NCBI GenBank assembly: GCA_963791235.1 | Contig: CAWBRW010000029.1 | Coordinates: forward strand, 868,001 to 932,000 | Reading direction: 5' to 3' | Length of the DNA stretch: 64,000 nucleotides | DNA from: JALORV01 sp963791235 | GTDB taxonomy: Bacteria; Pseudomonadota; Gammaproteobacteria; Burkholderiales; Burkholderiaceae_F | Part shown: one piece after another, positions 18,611 to 26,922 of the stretch | Layout of the letters: every line of letters begins with the position of its first letter | Position numbering within the stretch: the first letter of the stretch is position 1 | Notes under the pieces: generated by a model | The model's database searches: none | Seen by the model: the letters and a program-made list of their open reading frames with translations, nothing else | Told to the model about the DNA's origin: nothing | Position numbers and translations under genes: made by a program

Positions 18611-19831
18611 CTAATCGAGCGGCAGCGCAGCGGGGAGTAACAAGATCGTCGTGAATCCGGCGAGCGGCGGCGCGAGCCAGCGCTTCGCGCGCGCGCGGCC
18701 GATCGACCGCACGCGTCCGTCTCCCTCCAGTTCGACGAGCGCGCGCTGCACCGTGCGCTGGCTGGCGCCGAGAGCCAGCGCAAGGGCCGAGGTGGACCAC
18801 GCCGCGCCGTCGGCGAGCAGCGCGAGCAGCGACGCCTGATCGCCGTCAATGGGGGGCAGCAGGACGACGACTGCCTGCCCGGCCCGAGGCACGAGCGCGT
18901 ATCCACGCTCGGTGGCCTCGATGCGTGCCAGCGGCGCCGCGAGCGCGCGCAGGCGGCCCATCTCGACGCGCAGGCGCGCTCGATGTGTTTCGTTCGGGCG
19001 GCGCGTGCGAAACGCGCGTGCGATCAGCTTGTTCCGATCGGCATCACCGGACCATGCCTCGGCGAGCGCGCCCGCCAACGCGAACAGCACCGGCCGCCGC
19101 GCGAGCGGCAACCAGTTCGGGCCCGCGCGCAGGCCGCGACGGCAGGCGTCGACGACGAGCGCGCCCGAGGTGAGGAGCGATTCAGCTTCGTCGAGTCGCA
19201 GTAGCTGCTCGTGACCAGAGTCCATGCGCCGTGCGGCCGGGCGATCGAGCGCAGCGCGCGCTTCAGCCACTTCGGCGACGAGCGCAGGCACACGTGCGAG
19301 TTCGGCCGCTTCGCGCGCGCGGGCGAGCGCCGCCTGCGCCGGTGCCGTGCGCAGCGAGCGCAACGCGAGTTCGGCCATGGCCAGCTCGGCCACCGCCCGC
19401 AGCGTCGGTGGCGCGCCGCTCGTGTCAATTCCGATCAGCGCGGAGGCAGCCTCGTCGAGCCGGCCGAGCAGCAGCAGCCGGCGCGCTGCGATCAGTCGCG
19501 CATGCAGCGCGTTGGCTCGATCGGCGCGCGCCTCGAGCGAGGCCGCCGCGGCCAGCAGTCCGCGCGGCGAGCCGTGCAGGTCGCGCATCGCGAGTGCCAC
19601 CTCGGCTTCGGCGACGACACAGCGGGCGCGCGCCAGCTCCTCGTGGGCGCCGAAGGCGCGCGCGGCGCGCCGCAGCAGATCGCGGGCTCGCGGGTGTTCG
19701 CCGAGCTGGGCCATCGCGATGCCGCGCAGCGCGAGCGCAGGCGGGTCGTCGCGCAGGGCGACACGCTTGAGGGCGCTGAGCGCGTCGCCGGCGACGAGCG
19801 CGCGCGCGGCCGCGGCGATCAGGGAGTCCAT
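18611..19831 (-). CDS. HTH regulator with TPR-like N-terminal region
   Basis: 406 residues, very rich in Ala, Arg and Leu. Residues 1-240 form repeated helical pairs resembling tetratricopeptide repeats. A C-terminal winged-helix-like segment (LLALLADGAAWSTSALALAL then SQRTVQRALVELEGDGRVR) is a clear helix-turn-helix. It probably controls the neighbouring propeller and SRPBCC genes, which lie just downstream on the same strand. Its extreme composition makes homology weak to judge by eye, but the single long frame and the HTH are convincing. Confidence 0.7.
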   Translation of the reverse strand: MDSLIAAAARALVAGDALSALKRVALRDDPPALALRGIAMAQLGEHPRARDLLRRAARAFGAHEELARARCVVAEAEVALAMRDLHGSPRGLLAAAASLEARADRANALHARLIAARRLLLLGRLDEAASALIGIDTSGAPPTLRAVAELAMAELALRSLRTAPAQAALARAREAAELARVPALVAEVAEARAALDRPAARRMDSGHEQLLRLDEAESLLTSGALVVDACRRGLRAGPNWLPLARRPVLFALAGALAEAWSGDADRNKLIARAFRTRRPNETHRARLRVEMGRLRALAAPLARIEATERGYALVPRAGQAVVVLLPPIDGDQASLLALLADGAAWSTSALALALGASQRTVQRALVELEGDGRVRSIGRARAKRWLAPPLAGFTTILLLPAALPLD

Positions 19832-19946
19832 GACGACAGGCTACCTTGCGACGCGTTGTCGAGCCCCTGGCGCCGTCTTGCGAGATCGCTGAGGGCCCTG
19901 AAGTCCGTACCATCGGGCACCGCGGACTATTCTGGAGAGAGCTGTC

Positions 19947-20222
19947 ATGTGCCGCAACATCCGGACCCTGTTCAACTTCGAACCCCCTGCCACCGAAGCC
20001 GAGATTCGCGACGCGTCGCTGCAGTTCGTCCGCAAGCTGAGCGGCTTCACCGCGCCCTCCAGGGCGAACGAAGCCGCGTTCGCCCGCGCGGTGGAGGAGG
20101 TCGCCGCCGCCGCGGGCCGACTGATCCAGGCGCTCGTCACGAACGCCGAGCCTCGCAGCCGCGAGGTCGAAGCAGCCAGGGCGCGAGAGCGGTCGGCGTT
20201 TCGTTTCGGGGGGAACGACTGA
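19947..20222 (+). CDS. DUF2277 family protein
   Basis: 91 residues. The start MCRNIRTLFNFEPPATEAEI is the hallmark of DUF2277, followed by FVRKLSGFTAPSRANEAAF and a C-terminal Arg/Ala-rich segment. The family is small, cytoplasmic and uncharacterised; the Cys at position 2 is conserved in it. An ATG at 19947 has GAGAG upstream at good distance. Divergent from the HTH regulator; the following small-protein remnant is in the same frame immediately after its stop. Confidence 0.85.
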   Translation: MCRNIRTLFNFEPPATEAEIRDASLQFVRKLSGFTAPSRANEAAFARAVEEVAAAAGRLIQALVTNAEPRSREVEAARARERSAFRFGGND

Positions 20223-20240
20223 GGCTCAGGTCGAGCCGCC

Positions 20241-20345
20241 GTGGCGACGATGCTGGTGGTGGGCTCGATCGAAGGACTGTCGCAGCACTACAGCGCCGAC
20301 CTGCAATTGGCCGGTGCCAAGTCGGTCGCCGTGGCGCAGCGCTAA
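20241..20345 (+). pseudogene. truncated copy of the small membrane protein at 10933
   Basis: A 34-residue frame (GTG at 20241, or ATG at 20250) reads AVATMLVVGSIEGLSQHYSA followed by DLQLAGAKSVAVAQR. It matches the second half of the protein at 10933-11100 in the same order (hydrophobic segment, GLSQHYSA, short polar tail). The N-terminal third is missing: the frame runs straight back into the stop of the DUF2277 gene. It is either a deletion remnant or a very short expressed form. Confidence 0.5.
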
Positions 20346-20491
20346 ACGCGGCAGCGCTCGTCGACCCGTCCGCTATGCGGCGGATTGGATGCCGGTAATC
20401 GAGGACAGCTTCTGGCCGGCCTCGGCCTTCATACTTCTAGCAGCACTGCAGGATCAAGAGTTCGCGTCGGGGAGGGCGAAACCAGTGCTGT

Positions 20492-21835
20492 TCAGCGCGC
20501 GATCAGGAAGTCGAGCGCGAGGACGTAGAGCGCCGAGATGGCGAGTTGCACGATGACCACCGGCACGCCGTAGCGCATGAAGCCGACGAAGGACACCGGG
20601 CGGCCTTCCTGCGCGCAGATGCCGACGCTCACCACGTTGGCCGAGGCGCCGATCAGCGTCGCGTTGCCGCCTAGCGTGCCACCGAACATCATCGCGACGA
20701 AGAGCGGCAGCGTGGCCGCGGGCCAGCTGGCGAACGTGGGATCGAGCGCCTGCTCGGGCACGAGCTCGGCGATGATCAGGTAGCTCTTCGCCACGAAGAG
20801 CATCGCGGCGACCACCGGGATGTTGGCGAGCAGCGTCGAGGCCAGCCCGACACCCACCAGCATCACCAGGGCGACGATCAGCGTGTGCGTGCCGAAGACC
20901 TCGTACAGCTGGTTCGAGAAGCTCTGCAGGATGCCGGTCTTGTTGAAAGCCTCGACCAGCGCGAAGAGCAGCACCAGGAAGAGCAGCGTCTTCCAGTCCA
21001 CCCGCTTCAACAGGTCGCCGACGGGCTCCACCTTCGCCGCCTGCACGACCAGCAAGGCGAGTGCGGCTGCGACGATGGCGACCGCCGGTGGGGTAATCGC
21101 CGTCGGAGTGTCTTCACCGAACAGGAAGAGCAGGACCATCACCGCCAGCACGAGCAGCGCCACGGTGGCGAAAACTGGCCGCGTGATGCGAGCCGGGGGC
21201 AGCTCGGCGGGCAGCTCGCGCTTCAGGTTCCAGATGTCGCGCATCAGCCAAGGCAACATGGCCGTAAGGGCGAGCAATGTCAGCAACCCGCCCAGGCTCA
21301 CCTTCTGCAGGTATTCGCCGAAGCTCATGCCGATCGAGCTTCCGACGAGGAAGGTCGCCGGGTCGCCGACCAGCGTGAGCAGGCCGGCCGTGTTGCTGAC
21401 GATGGCGGTCAAGATCATCGGCGGCACGATGTCGATGTCGAGTTCGCGGGCGACGCGGATGATGACCGGCGCGAGCAGCACGACGGTCGTCGCGTTGGGC
21501 AGCACGGCACACAGCGCGCCGACCAGAACGACGAGGCCGATCAGGAAGCGTTTGCCGCTGCCGCGGGTGAAGCGCAGGTAGCGCGTGCCGACCCAGTCGA
21601 AGAGTCCCGTGGGCGCGAGCACTCCCGCGACGATCATGCCGCCGAAGAGCAGTGCGATCGGCCCGCCCGAGTTGTGCGTGATCTTGGCGCCGTCCGGTGC
21701 CGCGAAGACCCCGACGACGAGCAGGGCGGCCACGCCGAGCAGGGCGGCGAGGACCATGTCGACCACGTCGAAGGCGATCGCCAGGATGACCGCCGCGAAC
21801 ACGATCAGGGTGAAAGTGGTCTGGAACTCGGTCAT
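20492..21835 (-). CDS. ArsB/NhaD/SLC13-type ion-transporter superfamily permease
   Basis: 447 residues from the ATG at 21835 (MTEFQTTFTLIVFA), with about eleven hydrophobic helices in two similar halves. Superfamily motifs are present: GGMIVAGVLAPTGLFDW, LPNATTVVLLAPVII, IVSNTAGLLTLVGDPATFLV in the first half and ANIPVVAAMLFVAK, FGGTLGGNATLIGASANVV in the second. The paired N-T/G-N-P-like hairpins are substrate and sodium sites in this superfamily. The family moves anions (arsenite, citrate, dicarboxylates) or exchanges Na+/H+; the substrate here is unknown. It begins 2 bp after the stop of a periplasmic binding protein gene, which is unusual for a secondary carrier. Confidence 0.85.
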   Translation of the reverse strand: MTEFQTTFTLIVFAAVILAIAFDVVDMVLAALLGVAALLVVGVFAAPDGAKITHNSGGPIALLFGGMIVAGVLAPTGLFDWVGTRYLRFTRGSGKRFLIGLVVLVGALCAVLPNATTVVLLAPVIIRVARELDIDIVPPMILTAIVSNTAGLLTLVGDPATFLVGSSIGMSFGEYLQKVSLGGLLTLLALTAMLPWLMRDIWNLKRELPAELPPARITRPVFATVALLVLAVMVLLFLFGEDTPTAITPPAVAIVAAALALLVVQAAKVEPVGDLLKRVDWKTLLFLVLLFALVEAFNKTGILQSFSNQLYEVFGTHTLIVALVMLVGVGLASTLLANIPVVAAMLFVAKSYLIIAELVPEQALDPTFASWPAATLPLFVAMMFGGTLGGNATLIGASANVVSVGICAQEGRPVSFVGFMRYGVPVVIVQLAISALYVLALDFLIAR

Positions 21836-21837
21836 GT

Positions 21838-22870
21838 TCAGCGTACCGGCGGGGCGAACAGCAGCCCGCCCTCGGTCCACAGCCGGTTCTGGCCGCGATC
21901 CATGCGCAGCGGACTGGCGGCTCCGAGGTTGCGTTCGAAGATTTCGCCGTAGTTGCCGCCGGCTTCGATGACGCGCAGATACCAGTCTTCGGCCGAGGCC
22001 GAGGGCGCGCGAGGCTGAGCGGATTTCGTCAACGGACCGGCGCAGGACCACGTTGCTCGGATCTTCGAGCGCACGGCGGATGTTGGCGGCCGTGAGTCCC
22101 TGCTGTTCGGCAATGATGAGCATGTTGAGCACCCAACGCACGATGGTGGTCCACTCCTCGTCGCCGCGTCGCACGACGGGGGCGAGCGGCTCACGCGAGG
22201 CCAGCTCGGGCAGGATGTCGTAGCGCTCGGCGCCGCCGACCGCGCGCACGCGCATCGCCCACAGCGTCGAGTGGTCGGAGGTCAACGCCTGGCAGCGCCC
22301 CTCGAAGAATGCCGCGGTCGCGGCGACCTGCGAGTCGAGCACCAGCGGCACGAAGGCGATATTTCGGGTGGCAAATGCGTCTTCGAGGTGGGCGACATGC
22401 GTCGTGCCCTTGACGGCGCAGACGGTCCTGCCTTTGAGGTCCTCGAGGCGTCGCACCCCGTCCGCGCGCGGCACCATGAACGCCTGACTGTCATAGAAGT
22501 AGACGCCGGGGAAGGCGAGCCCGATGCCGCCCTCGCGCGCCAGAGTCCAGGTGGCCGTGTGTGACAAGAGGTCGACCCGACCTGAGAGCAGCAGCGGAAA
22601 GCGCGCCGCCGCGCTCACCGGCGTGTAGGCGACCTTGGCCGGATCGCCGAGGACGGCCGCTGCCACAGCCCGACAGAAGTCGACGTTGAAGCCGCGAAAG
22701 TGGCCGGAGGCGTCCCTCTCAGAGAATCCGGCGAGGTTCTCGCCGATGCCGCAGCGCAGGACCTTGTTGTTGCGCACGCGCGCCAGCGTCTCACTGGCGG
22801 CTTCGGCCGCGGGGGCCAGCAGGGGGCCGGCGATGGCGACGCATACGGCCACGATGACCGAGGTCTTCAA
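21838..22870 (-). pseudogene. amino-acid-type periplasmic binding protein, one frameshift
   Basis: About 343 residues: signal peptide (IVAVCVAIAGPLLAPAAEA) then a class II binding protein of the polar amino-acid family (VRNNKVLRCGIGENLAGFSE, GHFRGFNVDFCRAVAAAVLG, LLLSGRVDLLSHTATWTLAR, DLKGRTVCAVKGTTHVAHLE), most like AapJ/YhdW. Near 22015 the frame changes; the true C-terminus (SAEDWYLRVIEAGGNYGEIF ... GLLFAPPVR) is one base out. Length is 3n+1, so one inserted base. Without a correction the frame instead runs in frame into the permease gene, giving an apparent 792-residue fusion. No ABC permease or ATPase gene is adjacent. Confidence 0.7.
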
Positions 22871-22977
22871 AGGAACGCCCCGTGGGCCATGGTCAAAGAC
22901 GGCAACTCTACGCGTTTCCGGGTCTTCCGCGCGCAGCCGTTAGACTTCTGTCACAAGAACATCACATTGCACAGAAC

Positions 22978-23850
22978 GTGACTACCGCTCACCCGACCGG
23001 CGCCGCATCGGCGACCGGTGCGGCCGCGCAGGGGTTGCCCTGGCGGCTCGCCGACATCGATTTCTCCCGACTCGAACCCGACCGGGTCCGCGGCGACGAC
23101 ACGCTGTACTTCGTGCTCGCGACCTCGGCGCTGGTCGAGGCGGCCACGCATCACTACGCTTCCAACCTGATCGAGTACTACGCCGGCGACGCCGAGCTGG
23201 CCGCCTGGTTGCGCACGTACTGGCAGCCCGAAGAGTTGCAGCACGGCGCGGCGCTGCGCGCGTATGTCGAGGCAGTGTGGCCGGAGTTCAGCTGGGAGCG
23301 CGCGTTCGGCGGCTTCTATCCGGAGTACGCGGCGGCCTGCACGCAGGAGGAACTGGAACCCTCCCGCGCGCTGGAGATGGCTGCACGCTGTGTCGTGGAA
23401 GCGGGCACTTCGACGCTGTACCAGACGCTAAACACTTACGCGACCGAGCCGGTGCTGACTGAGATCACTGCGCTGCTCAAGAGCGACGAGGTGAGGCACT
23501 ACTCGCACTTCTACGACGCCTATCGCCGCTACTGCGCCGCCAACGGCCCGCCATCGCGCTGGCGCGTGGCGCGTGCGCTGCTGCGGCGCGTGCTGGAGGC
23601 ATTCAACGACGATGGCGACATCGCCTTCCGTCACGCCTGGAACGGCCGTTATCCGGAGCGACCCAGCACGCCCGAGGACTACAAGACATTCCAGAAGGCG
23701 ATGCGCGAGCGCATCACGCCGTGCCTGCCGGTGACGATGTCGACCAAGATGCTGCTTAAACCACTGGCGCTTCCGCCGCGGCTCAATGGGTGGGCGGTGT
23801 CGCTGGTGGGTGGCGTCGTGCGCTTCGCGGCGGGCAAGCCGGCGCGCTGA
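22978..23850 (+). CDS. ferritin-like diiron-domain protein
   Basis: 290 residues from a GTG at 22978; the frame is open further upstream but that part is unconserved and overlaps the promoter region. Two metal-binding helical hairpins are visible: E in SALVEAATHHYASNLIEYY with EELQH, and E in CVVEAGTSTLYQTLNTYA with DEVRH. The paired E-x2-H pattern is that of ferritin-like diiron proteins such as acyl-ACP desaturase or AurF-like oxygenases. The substrate is unknown. It is divergent from the binding protein gene, with 107 bp between the starts. Soluble and probably cytoplasmic. Confidence 0.7.
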   Translation: MTTAHPTGAASATGAAAQGLPWRLADIDFSRLEPDRVRGDDTLYFVLATSALVEAATHHYASNLIEYYAGDAELAAWLRTYWQPEELQHGAALRAYVEAVWPEFSWERAFGGFYPEYAAACTQEELEPSRALEMAARCVVEAGTSTLYQTLNTYATEPVLTEITALLKSDEVRHYSHFYDAYRRYCAANGPPSRWRVARALLRRVLEAFNDDGDIAFRHAWNGRYPERPSTPEDYKTFQKAMRERITPCLPVTMSTKMLLKPLALPPRLNGWAVSLVGGVVRFAAGKPAR

Positions 23851-23962
23851 CGCCGCACCAGTTTCGTCGCGGATTTTCGTAAGTTGCCTTGAACACAGTG
23901 CGGAGCGCCCTGTGCGGACGCTCCGCGAGGTCGACTGCCTTTGGCGGCCGCAGACTGTCGAC

Positions 23963-24235
23963 TCAGGCGCCGACGCGCTCCGGCGGCATGTTGGCAAGCT
24001 CCTTGCGAACCTGATCGCGCGTTACGGTGGACGGCTTCGGCGCCGTCGGCGCTGCCAGGATGTCTTCGATGTAAGTGCGGTGTTGGCGACGATCGAACTT
24101 CGGCGCAGTCACGTTCACGCTCGGGTCGATCGCGAAGAGTGTATTGATCTCTCCCGACGGGGCATCGGCGTGTGCCACCAGCGGCGCGGCCAACGAGACA
24201 AAGGCAACTGCGGCGATAAAGGGACGGACGTTCAT
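23963..24235 (-). CDS. small secreted protein (DUF4148-like)
   Basis: 90 residues from the ATG at 24235, after a CAGGAG ribosome site. A signal peptide (PFIAAVAFVSLAAPLVAHA) precedes a mature part of about 65 residues ending TVTRDQVRKELANMPPERV, the short helical motif seen in betaproteobacterial DUF4148-type proteins. Function unknown; likely periplasmic. Confidence 0.6.
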   Translation of the reverse strand: MNVRPFIAAVAFVSLAAPLVAHADAPSGEINTLFAIDPSVNVTAPKFDRRQHRTYIEDILAAPTAPKPSTVTRDQVRKELANMPPERVGA

Positions 24236-24423
24236 GGTTGTGCTCCTGTCATAGGGTTGAGGTCTGCTGCGGTTGGTCATCGAATCGATATTTGTCCGCA
24301 CGCCAACGTTGGTCGCAGCGGTGGGGCAGGCGCTTACCGGCCGTCCGGACCGATCCGTCACATGCTTATGCGAACTGCAGCTGTAAGAAAATGCGCGCCG
24401 GTGCGACGCGCTGAGGGGTCCGG

Positions 24424-25665
24424 CTAGCGCGTGAGTCCCGAGTGCTCTGCTCGGCGTAGCAGCAGCGCTGCCGCGAGTGCAGCGGTGCAAAGCAGCGTTG
24501 AGCTAGCAAACAACAGCGCACGGGCGCCGAAGCGCTCTGCCAGGACGCCGCTGACGAGCGCACCGATCAGGGTCGCGCTGTAGCCGAGCGTGCGCACGCT
24601 GGCATCGACACGGGCCAGCAGTTCAGGTGCCGCGTAGGTCTGCCGCAACGTGCGGTCGGCAATGTAATAGCTCATGCCGCCGGCATCGCCGACGATCTGC
24701 TGCATGGCGATGAGCGCCATGCCGGCCAGCGTAGCTGCCGTCGCCAGGGGTGTGGCGACGCTCCCAACCGCCCAGAGCATCAGGCTGCCGACCAGCCACA
24801 GGCGCACATCGGTGCGATCGGCGTAGCGCGCGGTCAGCCAGGAGCCGGCGAGCGAGCCGATGCCGCCGAGTGCGAACAGGATGCCAAGCACGCCAGTCGG
24901 GAAGCCGACGTCCCGCGCGACGTAGATCATGTAGGTCGTGGCGGCAAAGCTCATCGCGAAGGCGGTGAGCGTCGCGACGATCGCCAGCCCGCGCAGCACG
25001 GGGTTCGCCGCTGTCGCGTGCAGGCCCGCGCCCACCTCGGCCGCGAGAGCGGCGGCGCGACTACGCAGCGTCATCGGCGCGGATGTCTCGTCGGTCAGTC
25101 GCGGCGGCTCGCTGATCTTCGTAAGCAGCAGGGCCGAGGCGATGTAGGTGAGAGCATCCGTCACCATGACGACGATCGCGCCGAGCCACTGAAACAGCCA
25201 CCCGGTGATGCCGAAGGATGCGGCCTCGGTGACGGCACCACCGGCGGCAAGCGCGGAGTTGCGCTGGGTGAGGTGCTCCTGGACGGTGCTGCGCGCGATC
25301 CACGCCGACTGCGCCAATTCGAACGCGACGGTCAACGCGCCGTTGACGGCGACGACGATCACCAACCAGCCGATGGTCAACTGGTCCAGCGCCGCCATCA
25401 CCGGGACCGTGGAGAGCATCGCTGCGCGCAGCAGGTCGGCCGCGACCATCGTGCGGCGCTTCGGCCAGCGGTCGACCAGCGCACCGAGCAGCAATGCCGC
25501 GAGTGCGCCAGCGGCGACATCAGCCATCGCCAGCCACGCCATCGCGGTTGGGCCGGCCTTCAGCACCAGCACCGCCAGCCACGGGATCGCCAGCCGGCTC
25601 ATCAGCGAGCCGAAGGTCGAGACGACCTCGGCGGCCAGGACGCGGCGAAACGCAGCGGACGACAT
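24424..25665 (-). CDS. MFS transporter
   Basis: 413 residues with about twelve hydrophobic helices. The MFS loop 2-3 signature appears as GALVDRWPKRRTMVAADLLR. The overall pattern (VVSTFGSLMSRLAIPWLAVL at the start) is that of the EntS/drug-exporter-like MFS group that includes many siderophore and macrolide exporters. The start ATG at 25665 is the only one before the first helix. A large perfect hairpin (25745-25795) separates it from the upstream minus-strand gene, so it probably has its own promoter. The exported compound cannot be inferred. Confidence 0.85.
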   Translation of the reverse strand: MSSAAFRRVLAAEVVSTFGSLMSRLAIPWLAVLVLKAGPTAMAWLAMADVAAGALAALLLGALVDRWPKRRTMVAADLLRAAMLSTVPVMAALDQLTIGWLVIVVAVNGALTVAFELAQSAWIARSTVQEHLTQRNSALAAGGAVTEAASFGITGWLFQWLGAIVVMVTDALTYIASALLLTKISEPPRLTDETSAPMTLRSRAAALAAEVGAGLHATAANPVLRGLAIVATLTAFAMSFAATTYMIYVARDVGFPTGVLGILFALGGIGSLAGSWLTARYADRTDVRLWLVGSLMLWAVGSVATPLATAATLAGMALIAMQQIVGDAGGMSYYIADRTLRQTYAAPELLARVDASVRTLGYSATLIGALVSGVLAERFGARALLFASSTLLCTAALAAALLLRRAEHSGLTR

Positions 25666-25744
25666 GGTCGGCGATGCTACTGCCGGTCGTGGCTCGCGGA
25701 CTGCTCCTTCGGATGTCTGGCAGTTCGAACAGAAAGACTTCGCG

Positions 25745-25795
25745 TCACGGCTGCCTGAAGCGCCGCGGGCGGCGCGGCGCTTCAGGCAGCCGTGA
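25745..25795. terminator. 22-bp perfect inverted repeat with 7-nt loop
   Basis: The left arm 25745-25766 and right arm 25774-25795 are exact complements (each contains CTGCCTGAAGCGCCGC or its complement); the loop is GGGCGGC. It starts 25 bp after the stop of the 25820-26128 gene on the minus strand and 80 bp before the MFS start. A terminator is the simplest reading, though the T-tract is poor and the stem is unusually long and perfect. Confidence 0.55.
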
Positions 25796-25819
25796 TGCGA
25801 CAGGGCGACTGCAACGCGA

Positions 25820-26128
25820 CTAGCGCGGCGTGTTGCTGGCCACCTTCACGCTGGCTTCGGTGTTCTGTTGCGCGGCCAGCTTGGCCTTTGCTTCCCACGC
25901 TCGCTCGGTGTTCGCGTCGACGTAGTCCGAGAACCGCAGGCTCGCCATCTGGCGGTCCCATTGATGCACGAAGCGCCGCAGGACGTCCGGACCCTGCTCG
26001 GCGGCCGCGCAGGCGCGTTTGTCGAGCCCGATCGGCGCGGAAGCGCAGCGGTATTCGGCGTTCGCGCTGGCGGTGAATGCCGCTGCGAGGATGAGTGCGG
26101 CGGAGATGCGGTTGGTGGTGGCAGTCAT
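25820..26128 (-). CDS. small secreted hypothetical protein
   Basis: 102 residues from the ATG at 26128. Signal peptide (ISAALILAAAFTASANA) followed by a short mature region with two cysteines (YRCASAPIGLDKRACAAAEQ) and a helical remainder ending KVASNTPR. The two Cys could form a disulfide in the periplasm. I recognise no family. Followed closely by the large hairpin at 25745-25795. Confidence 0.6.
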   Translation of the reverse strand: MTATTNRISAALILAAAFTASANAEYRCASAPIGLDKRACAAAEQGPDVLRRFVHQWDRQMASLRFSDYVDANTERAWEAKAKLAAQQNTEASVKVASNTPR

Positions 26129-26537
26129 GGCAGGGTTCCTTCCACAGTGGCGGTTCAACACATCAGCGGGCGGTAAGCCTGCTGTCCGGGAGCCCGGGGC
26201 GCTTGCCGGGTGCTCTTGATGGATAGGACGCCGAATCGATTCGAAACCGGACATCGGTATCGCATGAATCCGCGGCTGACTCCGGTATCGGTCATCGGTT
26301 CAGGAATTCTCCGCGCCGTATCGAGCGGCGATAGCGGCGCGCGACGAACTCCGGCAGGGTGAGATGAAGTGTGTGTGGGCCGGATGAACAGAGGAACGCC
26401 GCGTGGAAGCGACGAAAGCGCCATTGCAGTTCATTCCGCGAATTCTGCGGACTGTCGCAAGTCGCTCGATAGGTCGGTCACGACTGCCTACAGTCCACTC
26501 ATCGACAACGCACGCCGCTCTACGAAAGGACCACACC
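26129..26537. other. divergent intergenic region
   Basis: 409 bp between two small-protein genes. It holds a 12-bp palindrome CGAATCGATTCG (26232-26243). The 9-mer CGAATCGAT also occurs upstream of the small secreted protein at 23963-24235 (24281-24289). No gene seen. Confidence 0.4.
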
Positions 26538-26714
26538 ATGTATGCCACTGACACCGTTTCGGTCGCCGCCAAGCTCGCCGCTTTCGCCGTCGCCCTTGTC
26601 GCCAACGTGGTTGTGCTGGGCAGCACCGTGGCCGGCATGCAGCCGCGTGAGGACGCAAGCCGGAACGTGGCGGCGCTCGAGCGCGTGACCATCACCGCCA
26701 CGCGGATCAACTAA
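26538..26714 (+). CDS. small single-pass membrane protein (58 residues)
   Basis: Starts MYATDTVSVAAKLAAF after a GAAAGGA ribosome site, has one hydrophobic helix (FAVALVANVVVLGSTVAG) and a tail ending VTITATRIN. Architecture, length and the short basic C-terminus resemble the protein at 10933-11100. It is followed by a classical terminator (26777-26805), so it is a monocistronic gene. Function unknown. Confidence 0.65.
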   Translation: MYATDTVSVAAKLAAFAVALVANVVVLGSTVAGMQPREDASRNVAALERVTITATRIN

Positions 26715-26776
26715 GCGTCACGCGCGGCGCGCTGCGACGGTCCTGCGGCGCCTCGCGCGGAGGACATGCAGGGAAA

Positions 26777-26805
26777 AGCCCGGCTCCGGCCGGGCTCTTT
26801 CTTTT
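26777..26805 (+). terminator. Rho-independent terminator
   Basis: An 8-bp perfect GC stem (AGCCCGGC, loop TCCG, GCCGGGCT) followed by CTTTCTTTT, 62 bp after the stop of the small protein at 26538-26714. Confidence 0.85.
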
Positions 26806-26886
26806 GATGCGCGCAGTCACTGGGTGAAGCGCTTAAGTCCCAGGACGGTGCCGACCGACTTTCCGGCCAAACGGGCGCGATAGGGC

Positions 26887-26915
26887 TTGACAAGCGACCG
26901 ATCGGTCGCTAATGT
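26887..26915 (+). promoter_or_regulatory. tetR promoter with operator in the spacer
   Basis: TTGACA (26887-26892) and TAATGT (26910-26915) are 17 bp apart. The perfect 18-bp palindrome AGCGACCGATCGGTCGCT (26893-26910) fills that spacer exactly. The ATG of the tetR gene is at 26923, so transcription from this promoter would start at or within a base of it, giving a leaderless or nearly leaderless mRNA. Confidence 0.8.
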
Positions 26916-26922
26916 GCGGGCC

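Noticed and set aside
20492..22870. A single 792-residue gene fusing a binding protein to a permease
   Set aside because: The true C-terminus of the binding protein is encoded one base out of frame and ends with its own stop 2 bp before a good permease start; length is 3n+1. Two genes with one indel explain it better, though a fusion cannot be excluded from this sequence.
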